From contig DATKYR010000147.1 of assembly GCA_035528395.1 (NCBI GenBank), forward strand, positions 7,549 to 71,548: a DNA stretch of 64,000 nucleotides, given 5' to 3'. A program made the position numbers and the translations under genes. The DNA is from NIOZ-UU13 sp035528395. GTDB taxonomy: Bacteria > Planctomycetota > Phycisphaerae > Sedimentisphaerales > Anaerobacaceae. Within the stretch, counting starts at the first letter, position 1, and each line of letters begins with the position of its first letter. Shown here piece by piece: positions 1 to 8,716 of the stretch. The notes under the pieces were generated by a model. That model made no database searches and was not told the DNA's origin. It worked only from the letters and a program-made list of their open reading frames with translations.

Positions 1-1353
1 TACGAAAAAGTGCCCAACTATCTCGTCGCTGCTGGTAGTAGCCTTCCAGTCCCATGTCCGGTCTTCAGCGGGACGCCATCGGGACTTGTCCGCTAATTTA
101 TAACCTGAGCGTTCAAAGGAGCGGGATGGGAAGCCTTCCAGCGGATTGATATAGGTCAAACGTTCCATTGCCTCAAATGACTCATAGCAATTCTGCAAAG
201 CATCCTCTGATTTTGTAGTAGCATAACGGAAAAGCTCCCCGGCCAGATACATTGATGTCCATAGGCCGTCATTGTCCTGGTCGATAAGTGTTCCCGTTGA
301 TAAATCGCCGGGCCTGGATAGAGCAAGCGCACTGTTCAAACCATACCGCACGTGACGTTTTCGTGTAAGCTTATCGAAATGCTCCGCCTTTTGCTGAAGG
401 GTCATCGTTTTGAAGTGGATAATGCTCAGTCCACCTGGGCCGAGAATCAGCACACAATTATCCGGCCCTTTTGCCAGGTCAATGACAGTGTCATCCACAA
501 GCCAGCGTTTCGAGGCATAATAATCTATCTGTCCGTCACGGTGTAATGCAAAAGCTCCTCTGGCAGTTCCAAACCAGACTTTCTCGCCGATTTGTTTCAC
601 ATAACGTATATCGGTGCAGGGCAATTTCTTTTGTAAAGTCGAGCGTTGACGAAAGGAATTTGCATCTAATTCGATGTATCCATCCTGAGTGCCGAGGACA
701 AGAGACGTATTATCACTTATCAATTCCAAGCAATTCAAATCTCTACCTTCGAAAACTTTTTTAACCTCTTTCCCCGGCTGGAAACAATCAAGCCGGTTAT
801 TGGACAAAAGAAGAAACCGGCTGCGCACCCGGTCAAAAAAAAGCTGTTTTATATGTCTCTTAGCTATTTCCCATTTGTTAACGCGTTTGCCTTGTTCAAA
901 ATAGGCCAGAACATCTTTTCCCGTCACCAGAAAATCAAAGTCACTTCCCATCTTAAATAATCCGACATCAGGCATTTCGTGGGGCACATAAAACTTGCCC
1001 GCCCAGGCGTTACTTAAGACAATCTTATCGGTTAAATAGACAAATTGGTCACGATAGGTATCCAGGCTTCTTATTTGCATATCCAGTATTGGTCTGTATT
1101 GTTGGTCCGGTACCAGTTTTCCGTTATGAATTTGCAATAGTCCTTTGTTTGACAAAACAAGGATGCGACCGTTTCTATCCGAGCTTACCGCAGTTAATTC
1201 TGTACCGGCCAGCTCCTCGGAAAGTGGGACTTTCTCTGCAAAATCCTGCAAATAGGGACGGTCTTCGTAGAAATGCTGAAGATTTTTTGAATAAGCAGAG
1301 GGAGCGATTATGAATATGCTGTAGATTGCTATGTAAAAAATATTGGTTTTCAC
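1..1353 (-). CDS. Secreted beta-propeller / six-hairpin-toroid protein, 3' part beyond the window edge
   Basis: Reading the minus strand from a GTG at 1353 gives 451 codons with no stop, running off the left edge, so the gene is partial at its C-terminus. A GAAAGGGAAAAT ribosome site lies just upstream. Residues 1-22 form a signal peptide (VKTNIFYIAIYSIFIIAPSAYS). Residues 30-340 have the repeated short-strand look of a sensor-type beta-propeller, with phrases such as VWFGTARGAF and VLGTQDGYIEL. From about 350 on the sequence turns helical (DQDNDGLWTSMYLAGELFRY, then TSSDEIVGHFF at the edge), resembling alpha/alpha-toroid six-hairpin proteins. It is the last visible gene of the amrS operon; its GTG overlaps the stop of an upstream short frame. 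The exact family is not identified. Substrate sensing or glycan binding outside the cytoplasm is inference. Confidence 0.75.
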   Translation of the reverse strand, partial: MKTNIFYIAIYSIFIIAPSAYSKNLQHFYEDRPYLQDFAEKVPLSEELAGTELTAVSSDRNGRILVLSNKGLLQIHNGKLVPDQQYRPILDMQIRSLDTYRDQFVYLTDKIVLSNAWAGKFYVPHEMPDVGLFKMGSDFDFLVTGKDVLAYFEQGKRVNKWEIAKRHIKQLFFDRVRSRFLLLSNNRLDCFQPGKEVKKVFEGRDLNCLELISDNTSLVLGTQDGYIELDANSFRQRSTLQKKLPCTDIRYVKQIGEKVWFGTARGAFALHRDGQIDYYASKRWLVDDTVIDLAKGPDNCVLILGPGGLSIIHFKTMTLQQKAEHFDKLTRKRHVRYGLNSALALSRPGDLSTGTLIDQDNDGLWTSMYLAGELFRYATTKSEDALQNCYESFEAMERLTYINPLEGFPSRSFERSGYKLADKSRWRPAEDRTWDWKATTSSDEIVGHFFV

Positions 1354-1474
1354 ATTTTCCCTTTCAAAAATTCAATCATTTGCGCCGTTGAAGCACCAAA
1401 CATCACCTGTGCCTGCGTAATCCCCGTGCTTTCCTGCGAAAGCAAGAACAGGGTTGCCGGTACCGAACTAACCT
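1350..1474 (-). other. Open tail after the 1322-aa fusion, possible out-of-frame thioredoxin-like end
   Basis: The large gene upstream stops at 1474, but a different frame stays open through this stretch to a TGA at 1350. It encodes roughly 40 residues (VSSVPATLFLLSQ, then GASTAQMIEFLKGK). The VPATLFLL...G pattern resembles the strand-helix end of a thioredoxin-like fold. No independent start with a good ribosome site was found. It could be a frameshifted tail of the fusion protein, a decayed gene or coincidence. Confidence 0.25.
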
Positions 1475-4400
1475 TACTCAACTTTCTTATAGAATTCTGC
1501 TTCTCGGTCGGAAAGCCTTTTCTGCTCAACCAAGGTGCGAATGCGCTGCATATCGACATCCCTGGATTGGCCTCCGGAGGGAGCTAAAGCAATGTAATAA
1601 TCGCTGCCCATAGGAACGACCTGCATGAACCTGCTTATAGAAACAGCCGATACAAATATTGCTACTGCAAGGACATAAGGCACAAGTCCCGTACCCAAAA
1701 GCCCTTTGCCCTGTGCCATTTTCGGTTCGATAGGAAGAACCACTTTGCTCGGCTTCGTTTTGGTGCGGAATGCGCTGCCTTGTTTGCTATAGCGACACCT
1801 GTCACAATGTATGCAGTCCATTTTGTCTTTGGTGTTAAGACCAAACTCACATCTGCCAAATTTTTTCGCCGGCAGGTACCGCTTTAGTATTGCGACATTG
1901 TTGAGTAGCGACAGAAAGGCCCCTGCCGGACACAAATACCGGCACCAAAAGCGTCCATAGAAAATCGAGCCTATCAGCACTGTTACCACTGTCAACAACA
2001 TTGCCGACTGAAAATCGTAAATTGAAAATCGTCCCGCCAACAGCGGGTATCTATCAAAACCCAGCGTTGCCGGGTTGAAAATCGAAATGAGTGGGTCTGC
2101 TGCCAACGTCGTTCGATTTCTGGAAAGAAAGAACACGATTATCAAAACAAGAAGAACAACATATTTAACAAATCTTGCCTTGCGCATTGCCTCAGCCTGT
2201 ATCGGCTGTTTAAATCTTCCGGGCAAAACGTAGCCGAGTAGTTCCTGGGCTGCACCGAAAGGGCAGATGTAGCCACAATAAATATTGCCAAAGATTATTA
2301 CCAAAAGCGGTACTCCTATGACCAGCAAAAACGCACCCGTTAATCTAAAAGCAGGCGTATGCACGGACAGCAAGGTTGCTATTTGTTCACTGGAATACTG
2401 AGTGTTTAAAATGATACCGCCGAGGACAAGATTAAACAAGAGCACAACCAATCTGCTCCAAAATCCGCCCCGGTAGATTACAATCAGGGCCAGAACAAAA
2501 GCACCAATCAAATATATGCCATGGTTGTCCGGCAGATATGCCGCTCGGTGAGTTTTTTCTTTGGGTCCTGCTTCAACAACGCGGCCAAGAATCTGCGTGG
2601 CGAATCTGCGACCTGATGTTTGAAGTGCTGAGAGGATAGCTTCAGAACTTACAGTGGCACCGGTTACAGCGTGAACGTCAGCGAAAGGCTCAGGCTGGAA
2701 GAGCTGACGTTCGTTTAAGGAGCTACGCCACTTGCCAAGAAGCTCCAGATACGCCGGTGTTTCATTTGACCTTATTATATGGAAGTTAATCAATTTGCCG
2801 CCGGGGTCGTCTACATAAATGGCGAGATTTATCCTGCCACCAAAACCACGGACCTTGGGTGCCAGGTCCTCAGAGCTGAAGATATACCCGGTTAATTTAT
2901 CGTTGGCGTCCGAAACCCTGAAATAATTGATTTTGCGAGCACTGTCGCTTAGAACCGTTGATTCCTGTTCGAGATGCAATTCGCCGGCAAGCGCCTGTGC
3001 TGATTGTTGTGGCAGCGACGGCCTCAGACGTGCGCCAGCCTCAGCGAGCAGGTTCGAGCAAAGGACGATAGAAACCCCAACGCCGAATAAGATGTAGCCG
3101 AGCTTGCGCAATCTAAAAGCAATTGTATCAAAAGAACAAACTCGTTCGGCCTTGTATATTCTCAGCAAGGCAGGTGGCACATTTACCAGAATGAGCAGAA
3201 TAAATCCGAACAGCGTTATCCGTGCCCCGAGTACCGGAACAAGTGCGAGACTCGTCAGCAGTCCTCCCACTGAGGCGCCAATGTGGTCAGCAGTTTCGAG
3301 TTTGCTGCCGGCGCGGCCGGTCTCAAAAGCAGAATCAGCCAATTGTCTGGCAGCTATTGGAAAATAGAAGCCGGCGCATAAACCGCACAAAACAAATGCA
3401 ATCACGAAAGTCAGGTGTGTCAATTGCTTGGCAGGCCAAAAAGCGATTGTGCACAGGATTAACGAATGTACAAATATCACCACAAATAACAGTATCTCCG
3501 GCTGCACTTTCCTATTGTTCGCCAATAGATTTCTGGTTACAGCGGCACCAATGGTTAAGCCCACCATAAACATAGATGAAACAACACCAATGTACAGGTA
3601 TAGCGAGCCGAAACGGGTTTGATACAAATACATCAGGACAATTACCACCCCTATAGACACCCAGCCGGCTGAGAAAACCAGGAAGCTACTGTCGAAACCG
3701 GATTTATTACCCTGTTGAGCTGTTCTCAGGATGTAAATAACCCGCAGCACGATAAAAAGCAAGACAGGGACAACAAAAGCCAAAGGCCCGGCCAGAGCTA
3801 AGTGTTTGATAAGTTTCGTAACCGGCGCCCCCGATTGTTTCGCTGCGAGCAATAAACTGTACAGATGTGTCAGAGGCCTGGAATCGCGATTGATCAAAAG
3901 CTCTTCAGGCAAATCAGCACCTGCGTAGTATTTAACAGCAGCAGCGGCACGGTCCGGCAAATAAACCGAAAGGAGAGCCTGTGGATTAAAGAGACGGGTT
4001 GCATTCTCTATCTTGGCAAAACGGTCCCGTAAAATAGCAGGGTCACCGGTAGGCCCCTGCTCGCGGCCGGCAGTGGCAGATGCAATAAACCACGTGTCCT
4101 CACCGGGCGTTATAACAAGCTGTGAGAATACTTTCTCGAGAGTCAATTTAGTCGAAGCACCAAGATTAATAAGCTCAGTGCCCATAATATTTTCACCGCC
4201 TACTACGCGAACCTGGAATATACCATTTGGTTTCAAAGCTTCTTTAACCTGACGATAAAATTCGAGAGTATAATATCGATTCAGGGCCGAGCTGGTTGCA
4301 TCAGGTAAATTCAGAATTACTATGTCAAATGCTTTTTTCTCTTTGGCCAGCAATGAACGAATATCACCAGGTAAGCCATGTAATCGGTCATCAATAATTT

Positions 4401-5442
4401 TGAATTCCGAGGGTATAACCTTATCAATTTTCTGCACATATTCATTGTCGCAATGCGCCCAGCTTACCGTCTGAATTTGTGGCAAGTACAGGAATTGCTG
4501 ACACAGGCCCAGTCCCGAGCCGATGATCAAAACCTTTGTGGAATCAGGTTTTTGACATAAGCCTATAGCTGCTATTCGACCGGCAGTGCTGTCATCAGGT
4601 AATGTTTCGATGACACTGCCCTGGGACATTACTACCCATTGGCTTTGATAAACACCATAGAGATATTCAGCCTGGGCGGTTCGAAAAGAGCCGGTTAAAG
4701 AATCGGCAGGAAGTAATTTGGTCCATTTCACAACTCTTATATAGCGCATTAAGGTTTTATCAGCTCTGATGAAAAAGCAAAGCAGGATACAAAGCGGAAC
4801 CAAAAACATAAGCTGTGCTTTAACTTTGGCGGTTTTTTCCAATGTAGGAATACTGTGCTGCCTTGCCTTTGTAAACTGTGCTAAAGCCGCTGATAACGAG
4901 ACGAAAAGAGCGAGTATAAAGAAAATCCTCGCCGGACTTATGCCAAGAGCCAAAAGAACGGTTACTCCCAGCCCGCCGAGGAAACTTCCCGCAGCCTCAA
5001 TAATGTAAACCTGTGAAACGGGGAGTTTTTGGTCTTTCTCGACCCATCGGCAGGCAGTGGGAAACAACATTCCCGTGATGATACTGACCGGTGCATTTAC
5101 GATTATTGAAACAATCAGAATGGCCGAAACGGACCACAGCGCATATGATTCGATACCTACAAGCTCGCGTGCCTGGATGATTAATATCAATTGAAGGATA
5201 AAGGCCGGCAGATAACTCAAAAACAAAAGCTCTATGTTTTTAAGTAATTTTTCGGCGATAATTTGCGCTCTATAAACAACTATTGCTCCCAGGCCCACCC
5301 ATAGAAACCACGAGGCAAAGAAAATGCCAACGCTTATATCGTTGCCTTCGAAGGTAGTTATAAACTCGCGAAAAAGTAAGGCCTGAGCGGCAATAGTAAA
5401 CAGACCGTAACTGAATATCAGCAAACTGCGGGCAAGTTTCAT
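1474..5442 (-). CDS. Giant membrane fusion: spermidine-synthase-like + FMN-binding + NosR/NapH-like Fe-S protein
   Basis: A 1322-residue polytopic protein. Residues 1-230 are hydrophobic helices opening with a sequence typical of membrane-fused spermidine synthases (QALLFREFITTFEGND). Residues about 300-410 form a Rossmann aminopropyltransferase/methyltransferase-like domain (VLIIGSGLGLC; NLPDATSSALNRYYT). Further membrane helices follow to about 830. Residues 860-935 are an FMN-binding domain of the RnfG/NosR kind, with VTGATVSSEAI as the flavin-attachment-type motif. The C-terminus has more helices with two CX3CP motifs (CGYICPFG near 1057, CRYLCPAG near 1167) and a CX2CX2C cluster (CIHCDRC near 1212). 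Its ATG overlaps the stop of the Memo/AMMECR1 gene by 4 bases, indicating translational coupling. I infer an electron-transfer membrane protein serving the AmmeMemoRadiSam proteins. The spermidine-synthase half may not make polyamine. Confidence 0.85.
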   Translation of the reverse strand: MKLARSLLIFSYGLFTIAAQALLFREFITTFEGNDISVGIFFASWFLWVGLGAIVVYRAQIIAEKLLKNIELLFLSYLPAFILQLILIIQARELVGIESYALWSVSAILIVSIIVNAPVSIITGMLFPTACRWVEKDQKLPVSQVYIIEAAGSFLGGLGVTVLLALGISPARIFFILALFVSLSAALAQFTKARQHSIPTLEKTAKVKAQLMFLVPLCILLCFFIRADKTLMRYIRVVKWTKLLPADSLTGSFRTAQAEYLYGVYQSQWVVMSQGSVIETLPDDSTAGRIAAIGLCQKPDSTKVLIIGSGLGLCQQFLYLPQIQTVSWAHCDNEYVQKIDKVIPSEFKIIDDRLHGLPGDIRSLLAKEKKAFDIVILNLPDATSSALNRYYTLEFYRQVKEALKPNGIFQVRVVGGENIMGTELINLGASTKLTLEKVFSQLVITPGEDTWFIASATAGREQGPTGDPAILRDRFAKIENATRLFNPQALLSVYLPDRAAAAVKYYAGADLPEELLINRDSRPLTHLYSLLLAAKQSGAPVTKLIKHLALAGPLAFVVPVLLFIVLRVIYILRTAQQGNKSGFDSSFLVFSAGWVSIGVVIVLMYLYQTRFGSLYLYIGVVSSMFMVGLTIGAAVTRNLLANNRKVQPEILLFVVIFVHSLILCTIAFWPAKQLTHLTFVIAFVLCGLCAGFYFPIAARQLADSAFETGRAGSKLETADHIGASVGGLLTSLALVPVLGARITLFGFILLILVNVPPALLRIYKAERVCSFDTIAFRLRKLGYILFGVGVSIVLCSNLLAEAGARLRPSLPQQSAQALAGELHLEQESTVLSDSARKINYFRVSDANDKLTGYIFSSEDLAPKVRGFGGRINLAIYVDDPGGKLINFHIIRSNETPAYLELLGKWRSSLNERQLFQPEPFADVHAVTGATVSSEAILSALQTSGRRFATQILGRVVEAGPKEKTHRAAYLPDNHGIYLIGAFVLALIVIYRGGFWSRLVVLLFNLVLGGIILNTQYSSEQIATLLSVHTPAFRLTGAFLLVIGVPLLVIIFGNIYCGYICPFGAAQELLGYVLPGRFKQPIQAEAMRKARFVKYVVLLVLIIVFFLSRNRTTLAADPLISIFNPATLGFDRYPLLAGRFSIYDFQSAMLLTVVTVLIGSIFYGRFWCRYLCPAGAFLSLLNNVAILKRYLPAKKFGRCEFGLNTKDKMDCIHCDRCRYSKQGSAFRTKTKPSKVVLPIEPKMAQGKGLLGTGLVPYVLAVAIFVSAVSISRFMQVVPMGSDYYIALAPSGGQSRDVDMQRIRTLVEQKRLSDREAEFYKKVE

Positions 5443-7100
5443 TTTTGGTTCCCGCCAAGCGGGGTCCCTTCACTTTCATCCCTTCCCGTCTTCGACGGGT
5501 GGGATTCACCGAAAACATCCGCCTGGAAGACCAGAAAGCTCGCACCTTCTTTCCAGGCATCAGCAGGCAACTGCGCTTTCAAGGACAATTGCGTGAGCAT
5601 CTGATTAACATCCCAACCCTGTTCCGGCGCAACCTGCGGCAGAAACACAGCAGAACGACCATCCTTGCTCAATACGACCCCGTCTATGCCGATCCGGATG
5701 TCATTCGACGAGGCAACAGGTTCAGGCGCCGTAAGCGCAGAAATTTCGATTGTAATATCGTTGCATTCCTCTTCTGTTACCGGTAGAAAACGCCTGTCAT
5801 TAACGCAGGCGTTAATCGCGTTTCGAATGACCGACTTGTACAAAGGCCGCTGTGGAAAGATATCGCCTATGCAGCCTCTGAGCTGAGAATGTTTCTTAAG
5901 CGTAACAAATGCCGCGCGGGGACAGCTCATTGCATCGCTGATTGAAACACCAAGCTCAGATGCTTGTGGAACTCTTTGGGTCCGCAGTGCATAAACTATT
6001 GTTTTGCGGGCTAAGGTCAACAGTTGTTTCTTATCCTCCTCTGTTAATTCCAATTCGGGGTTATTCGCCTGCGGTTTAATCTCCGGATTGTTTTGCCACG
6101 AACCTGAAAAGGCAATGGAAAGATAACTAACAGAATTTGTGAAATCGTCTGTTAATTTACCGGAAGTTGTATAATTTCTTAACTCAACCCTGACCGGCTC
6201 ATCTAACATTGAAAGCAATACTGCAATCGGAACATAACCACAAATCGTTGCTCCGGTTTTGTATTTATATTCCAGGAAACCTTTAGCATCCAATCCGGCT
6301 ATATACTCATAAGCGCCCATATCAAGCTCTTTGATTTGCTCAGGTATGTTTTCCTTGAAAGGTGCATAGCCAAAGTTCGACCCGAAATGTACAAAATCCG
6401 AACTTATAATTACCAGGGTTTCGGCGTCAACCAGACTTTTCAGAATGTTACCGGCTTTGTCGATTGTTTGTAACGAGCAACTGCCGGCCACAATCGGCAC
6501 GAGCTTAAAGTCTTTTTGGCCATACTGCAGCAGCGGTAGTTCTATTTGAACGCTGTGTTCATACTTGTGTGCCTGTGGTACGTTCTGAAAAATTGAGTAT
6601 TTCAAAAGTTTGTTTATTAATTCCACATCAAGCGGTATTTGTCCCAGTGGTGTTTCGTAATGTGTTACCCTTGGAACACTCAGTATCTCTTCCATCGGAA
6701 TACGGTGGCTCGGGCCGATGATAATGATTCGTTCATATTTCTTATTGGTTGTTTTTAGCCCGCAGGCTGCTGTTTGGCCTGAGTACTGGTATCCCGCGTG
6801 TGGCAAAATTAGAGCTATTACATCGTTTATCGATTTGACCTGAGCTTTTTGGAAGAAAGCCTCGATTTGCTCAGCTAAAGTTTCTGCATCGGCAGAATAC
6901 CATGTGCCGGCAAGCGATGAACGGAGAACAATCTTCGTTAACTCTGCCGGCTCTTCCTTTTTGAGCTGTATTATTTCTTTGGTTGGAGGATGTTTTGAGA
7001 TATAAGATTGCCATAAAAGTATGGAAGCAATACTTAGCAGTACAATCACCAAAGCCAGTAGTAACGTCCCCACGAGCCATTTTTTTGACTGCTTGTCCAT
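5439..7100 (-). CDS. Membrane-anchored AmmeMemoRadiSam system protein B (Memo) fused to protein A (AMMECR1)
   Basis: 553 residues. A lysine-rich start and one helix at 9-31 suggest an N-in anchor that places the rest outside the cytoplasm. Residues about 60-330 are a Memo domain with the family histidines visible: PHAGYQYSG, GPSHR, HKYEHSVQIELPLLQ and SSDFVHFGSNFGYAPF. Memo belongs to the LigB-like dioxygenase superfamily. Residues about 350-535 are an AMMECR1 domain with the diagnostic LRGCIG. Memo and AMMECR1 are usually separate genes or one cytosolic protein, so the membrane anchor is notable. The last residues (ESEGTPLGGNQK) look derived from a repeat. It starts one base after the stop of the small Tat gene and overlaps the next gene by ATGA. 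Biochemical function is unknown for the family. Confidence 0.9.
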   Translation of the reverse strand: MDKQSKKWLVGTLLLALVIVLLSIASILLWQSYISKHPPTKEIIQLKKEEPAELTKIVLRSSLAGTWYSADAETLAEQIEAFFQKAQVKSINDVIALILPHAGYQYSGQTAACGLKTTNKKYERIIIIGPSHRIPMEEILSVPRVTHYETPLGQIPLDVELINKLLKYSIFQNVPQAHKYEHSVQIELPLLQYGQKDFKLVPIVAGSCSLQTIDKAGNILKSLVDAETLVIISSDFVHFGSNFGYAPFKENIPEQIKELDMGAYEYIAGLDAKGFLEYKYKTGATICGYVPIAVLLSMLDEPVRVELRNYTTSGKLTDDFTNSVSYLSIAFSGSWQNNPEIKPQANNPELELTEEDKKQLLTLARKTIVYALRTQRVPQASELGVSISDAMSCPRAAFVTLKKHSQLRGCIGDIFPQRPLYKSVIRNAINACVNDRRFLPVTEEECNDITIEISALTAPEPVASSNDIRIGIDGVVLSKDGRSAVFLPQVAPEQGWDVNQMLTQLSLKAQLPADAWKEGASFLVFQADVFGESHPSKTGRDESEGTPLGGNQK

Positions 7101-7101
7101 A

Positions 7102-7284
7102 TCAACCGCTCCATTTGCTTTGTTTGGAAATATCTCGTAAGGGCTTCAAGGAACCGGGATATTTTTTAACTCGAAAAGCCCGTACAAACTTGCGTGGCAT
7201 AGTATTTTTGGCCAACCATGAAATGCCCACAACAATAACCGAACTTGCTTTTATTAATCTGCGAATAAATTTTCTGCGTGTCAT
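7102..7284 (-). CDS. Small Tat-signal protein of the AmmeMemoRadiSam operon (60 aa)
   Basis: The ATG at 7284 overlaps the amrS stop in an ATGA, and the stop lies one base before the Memo/AMMECR1 ATG, so the frame is locked between two real genes. The N-terminus MTRRKFIRRLIKASSVIVV carries a twin-arginine motif and a short hydrophobic stretch. After it only about 35 basic residues remain, including KYPGSLKPL and the end KQSKWSG. There is no cysteine or histidine cluster that would bind a cofactor. A Tat signal on so small a protein suggests export in a folded complex with a partner, or use as a membrane tether. It is also short enough to be a modification substrate of the radical SAM enzyme. 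No family is recognised. Confidence 0.75.
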   Translation of the reverse strand: MTRRKFIRRLIKASSVIVVGISWLAKNTMPRKFVRAFRVKKYPGSLKPLRDISKQSKWSG

Positions 7285-8270
7285 TTCCAGACTCCATAAA
7301 TCTCTTTTCCACAATCCGGGCAACAGCCATCCTTGAGCCGGTTTTTCAGGATAGTAAAACCGCTGCGATCAATGAGCAGAACTTTGCAACCCGGACAATA
7401 CGTGTTCTCGCCTTGCTTGCTGCGAAGGTTTCCTATATACACATAATCCAGTCCTTCATCTATTGCGATTTTCCGAGCCGTTTCCAATGCGTTCAACGAA
7501 GTCGGGGGCAGATTACGCATTTTATAGCGAGGATAAAATCCTGAAAAGTGCAGCGGTGTCTCGCCGCCCAGATTCACTTTGACCCAACGGGCAAGCTGGC
7601 GTATCTGCTCCGGTTTATCATTCAGCGTCGGAATAATCAGGTTCGTAACTTCAACAAGGATACCACTTGCCTTGGCTATTATTAGAGCATTCTGGACAGG
7701 CTTTAATGTCCCTGAGCAGATCCGCCGATAGAAATCCTCGGTAATTCCCTTCAAATCTATGTTCGCTGCATCGACATATTCGAGCAGCTCTTTCCACGGC
7801 TGTTCATTTATATATCCGGCTGTTACAAGAACATTGCGTATGCCGGCACTTCGGGCTAATTTTGCAGTATCGTAAGTATATTCGTAATAAATGATCGGCT
7901 CGGTGTAAGTATATGCCAGCGAAGGACAATTATTTCGCCTGGTTAGCGCCACCAGTCTTTCAGGCGGACAAAAATATGCGGATATGTTTTCATCTTCCGG
8001 GTTGGCCTGTGATATTGGCCAGTTCTGGCAGTTTTTGCAGTGGAGGTTACAGCCGACGGTCGCTATCGAGAGAATCGGTGTGCCCGGTAAAAAATGGTAA
8101 AGCGGCTTCTTTTCGATTGGGTCAATATTAATCGAGCACGGATATCCATAAACTACCGTTCTCAGCACGCCGTCGATATTGATTCTCACTCGACATTCGC
8201 CGCTTTGGCCCGGCTCAATCAAACACATTTTTGGACATAGTTCACACTGAACCTTCAATTTGAGACTCAC
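7281..8270 (-). CDS. amrS: AmmeMemoRadiSam system radical SAM enzyme
   Basis: 329 residues, the usual length for this family. The radical SAM cluster motif CX3CX2C is at C74, C78 and C81 (CNLHCKNC), followed by QNWPISQ as in pyruvate-formate-lyase-activating-like enzymes. Four extra cysteines near the N-terminus (C9, C12, C16, C26) and a C-terminal zinc-ribbon-like pair (YCPGCK, CCPDCGKEIYGVW) match the AmrS layout. The enzyme should cleave S-adenosylmethionine to a 5'-deoxyadenosyl radical in the cytoplasm; its substrate is unknown. It is first in the operon, with a good promoter about 170 bases upstream and an ATGA overlap into the Tat gene. Confidence 0.92.
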   Translation of the reverse strand: MSLKLKVQCELCPKMCLIEPGQSGECRVRINIDGVLRTVVYGYPCSINIDPIEKKPLYHFLPGTPILSIATVGCNLHCKNCQNWPISQANPEDENISAYFCPPERLVALTRRNNCPSLAYTYTEPIIYYEYTYDTAKLARSAGIRNVLVTAGYINEQPWKELLEYVDAANIDLKGITEDFYRRICSGTLKPVQNALIIAKASGILVEVTNLIIPTLNDKPEQIRQLARWVKVNLGGETPLHFSGFYPRYKMRNLPPTSLNALETARKIAIDEGLDYVYIGNLRSKQGENTYCPGCKVLLIDRSGFTILKNRLKDGCCPDCGKEIYGVWK

Positions 8271-8716
8271 TTCCTACTTAGTACCAAAAAATTTTCGCCG
8301 CGATGCGTCGCAGCGGGTCGGCTCACGCCGTTTTGATGCCGGGTTGATTCTGCCCTGTAAACCTGCCCTCCGTGGCTCGCTTGGCGGAGCCAAGTCGCGA
8401 CAGGCACGCCCGAAAACCATCTTGAGTTATTTTCTAATGATTATAACAAACTTTTTACAGTCCACAATAGCTGAGCAAATCGTGGTAAAACCCATCGTTG
8501 CTATTGATTTATAAAATAATCATATTAAAATGTCAGCAAGCTCGTCGTGATACAAATACATTTTCCTGGGAGAAGCTTGATATGTGTGAGCAGGTGATTG
8601 TAACGTTCATAGAAGAAAAACCGCAGATGCGAAAAAGTATTGATTGGAGCCGGCAGCAACGTATTGCTTGATTAAAATTTCGAACTGAAAAAAATGTTTT
8701 GCAAAAGCAGTTTACG
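8271..8716. other. Divergent intergenic region between amrS and a glycosyltransferase gene
   Basis: It holds the amrS promoter and a GC-rich repeat-like stretch at about 8300-8410. It also has a 29-codon plus-strand frame at 8582-8671, which has a GGGAGAAG ribosome-like site but no recognisable product. Nothing else is supported here. Confidence 0.5.
8440..8467 (-). promoter_or_regulatory. Probable sigma70-type promoter of the amrS operon
   Basis: On the minus strand TTGTGG (8467-8462) is followed after 16 bases by TATAAT (8445-8440). Transcription would start near 8433, leaving a leader of about 160 bases. The leader contains a small hairpin (TTGGC-GGA-GCCAA near 8372-8386). Assignment is by pattern only. 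Confidence 0.5.

Noticed and set aside
8582..8671. 29-codon frame with a GGGAGAAG site before the glycosyltransferase
   Set aside because: Too short, no recognisable motif and no coupling to a neighbour; kept only as a note in the intergenic entry.
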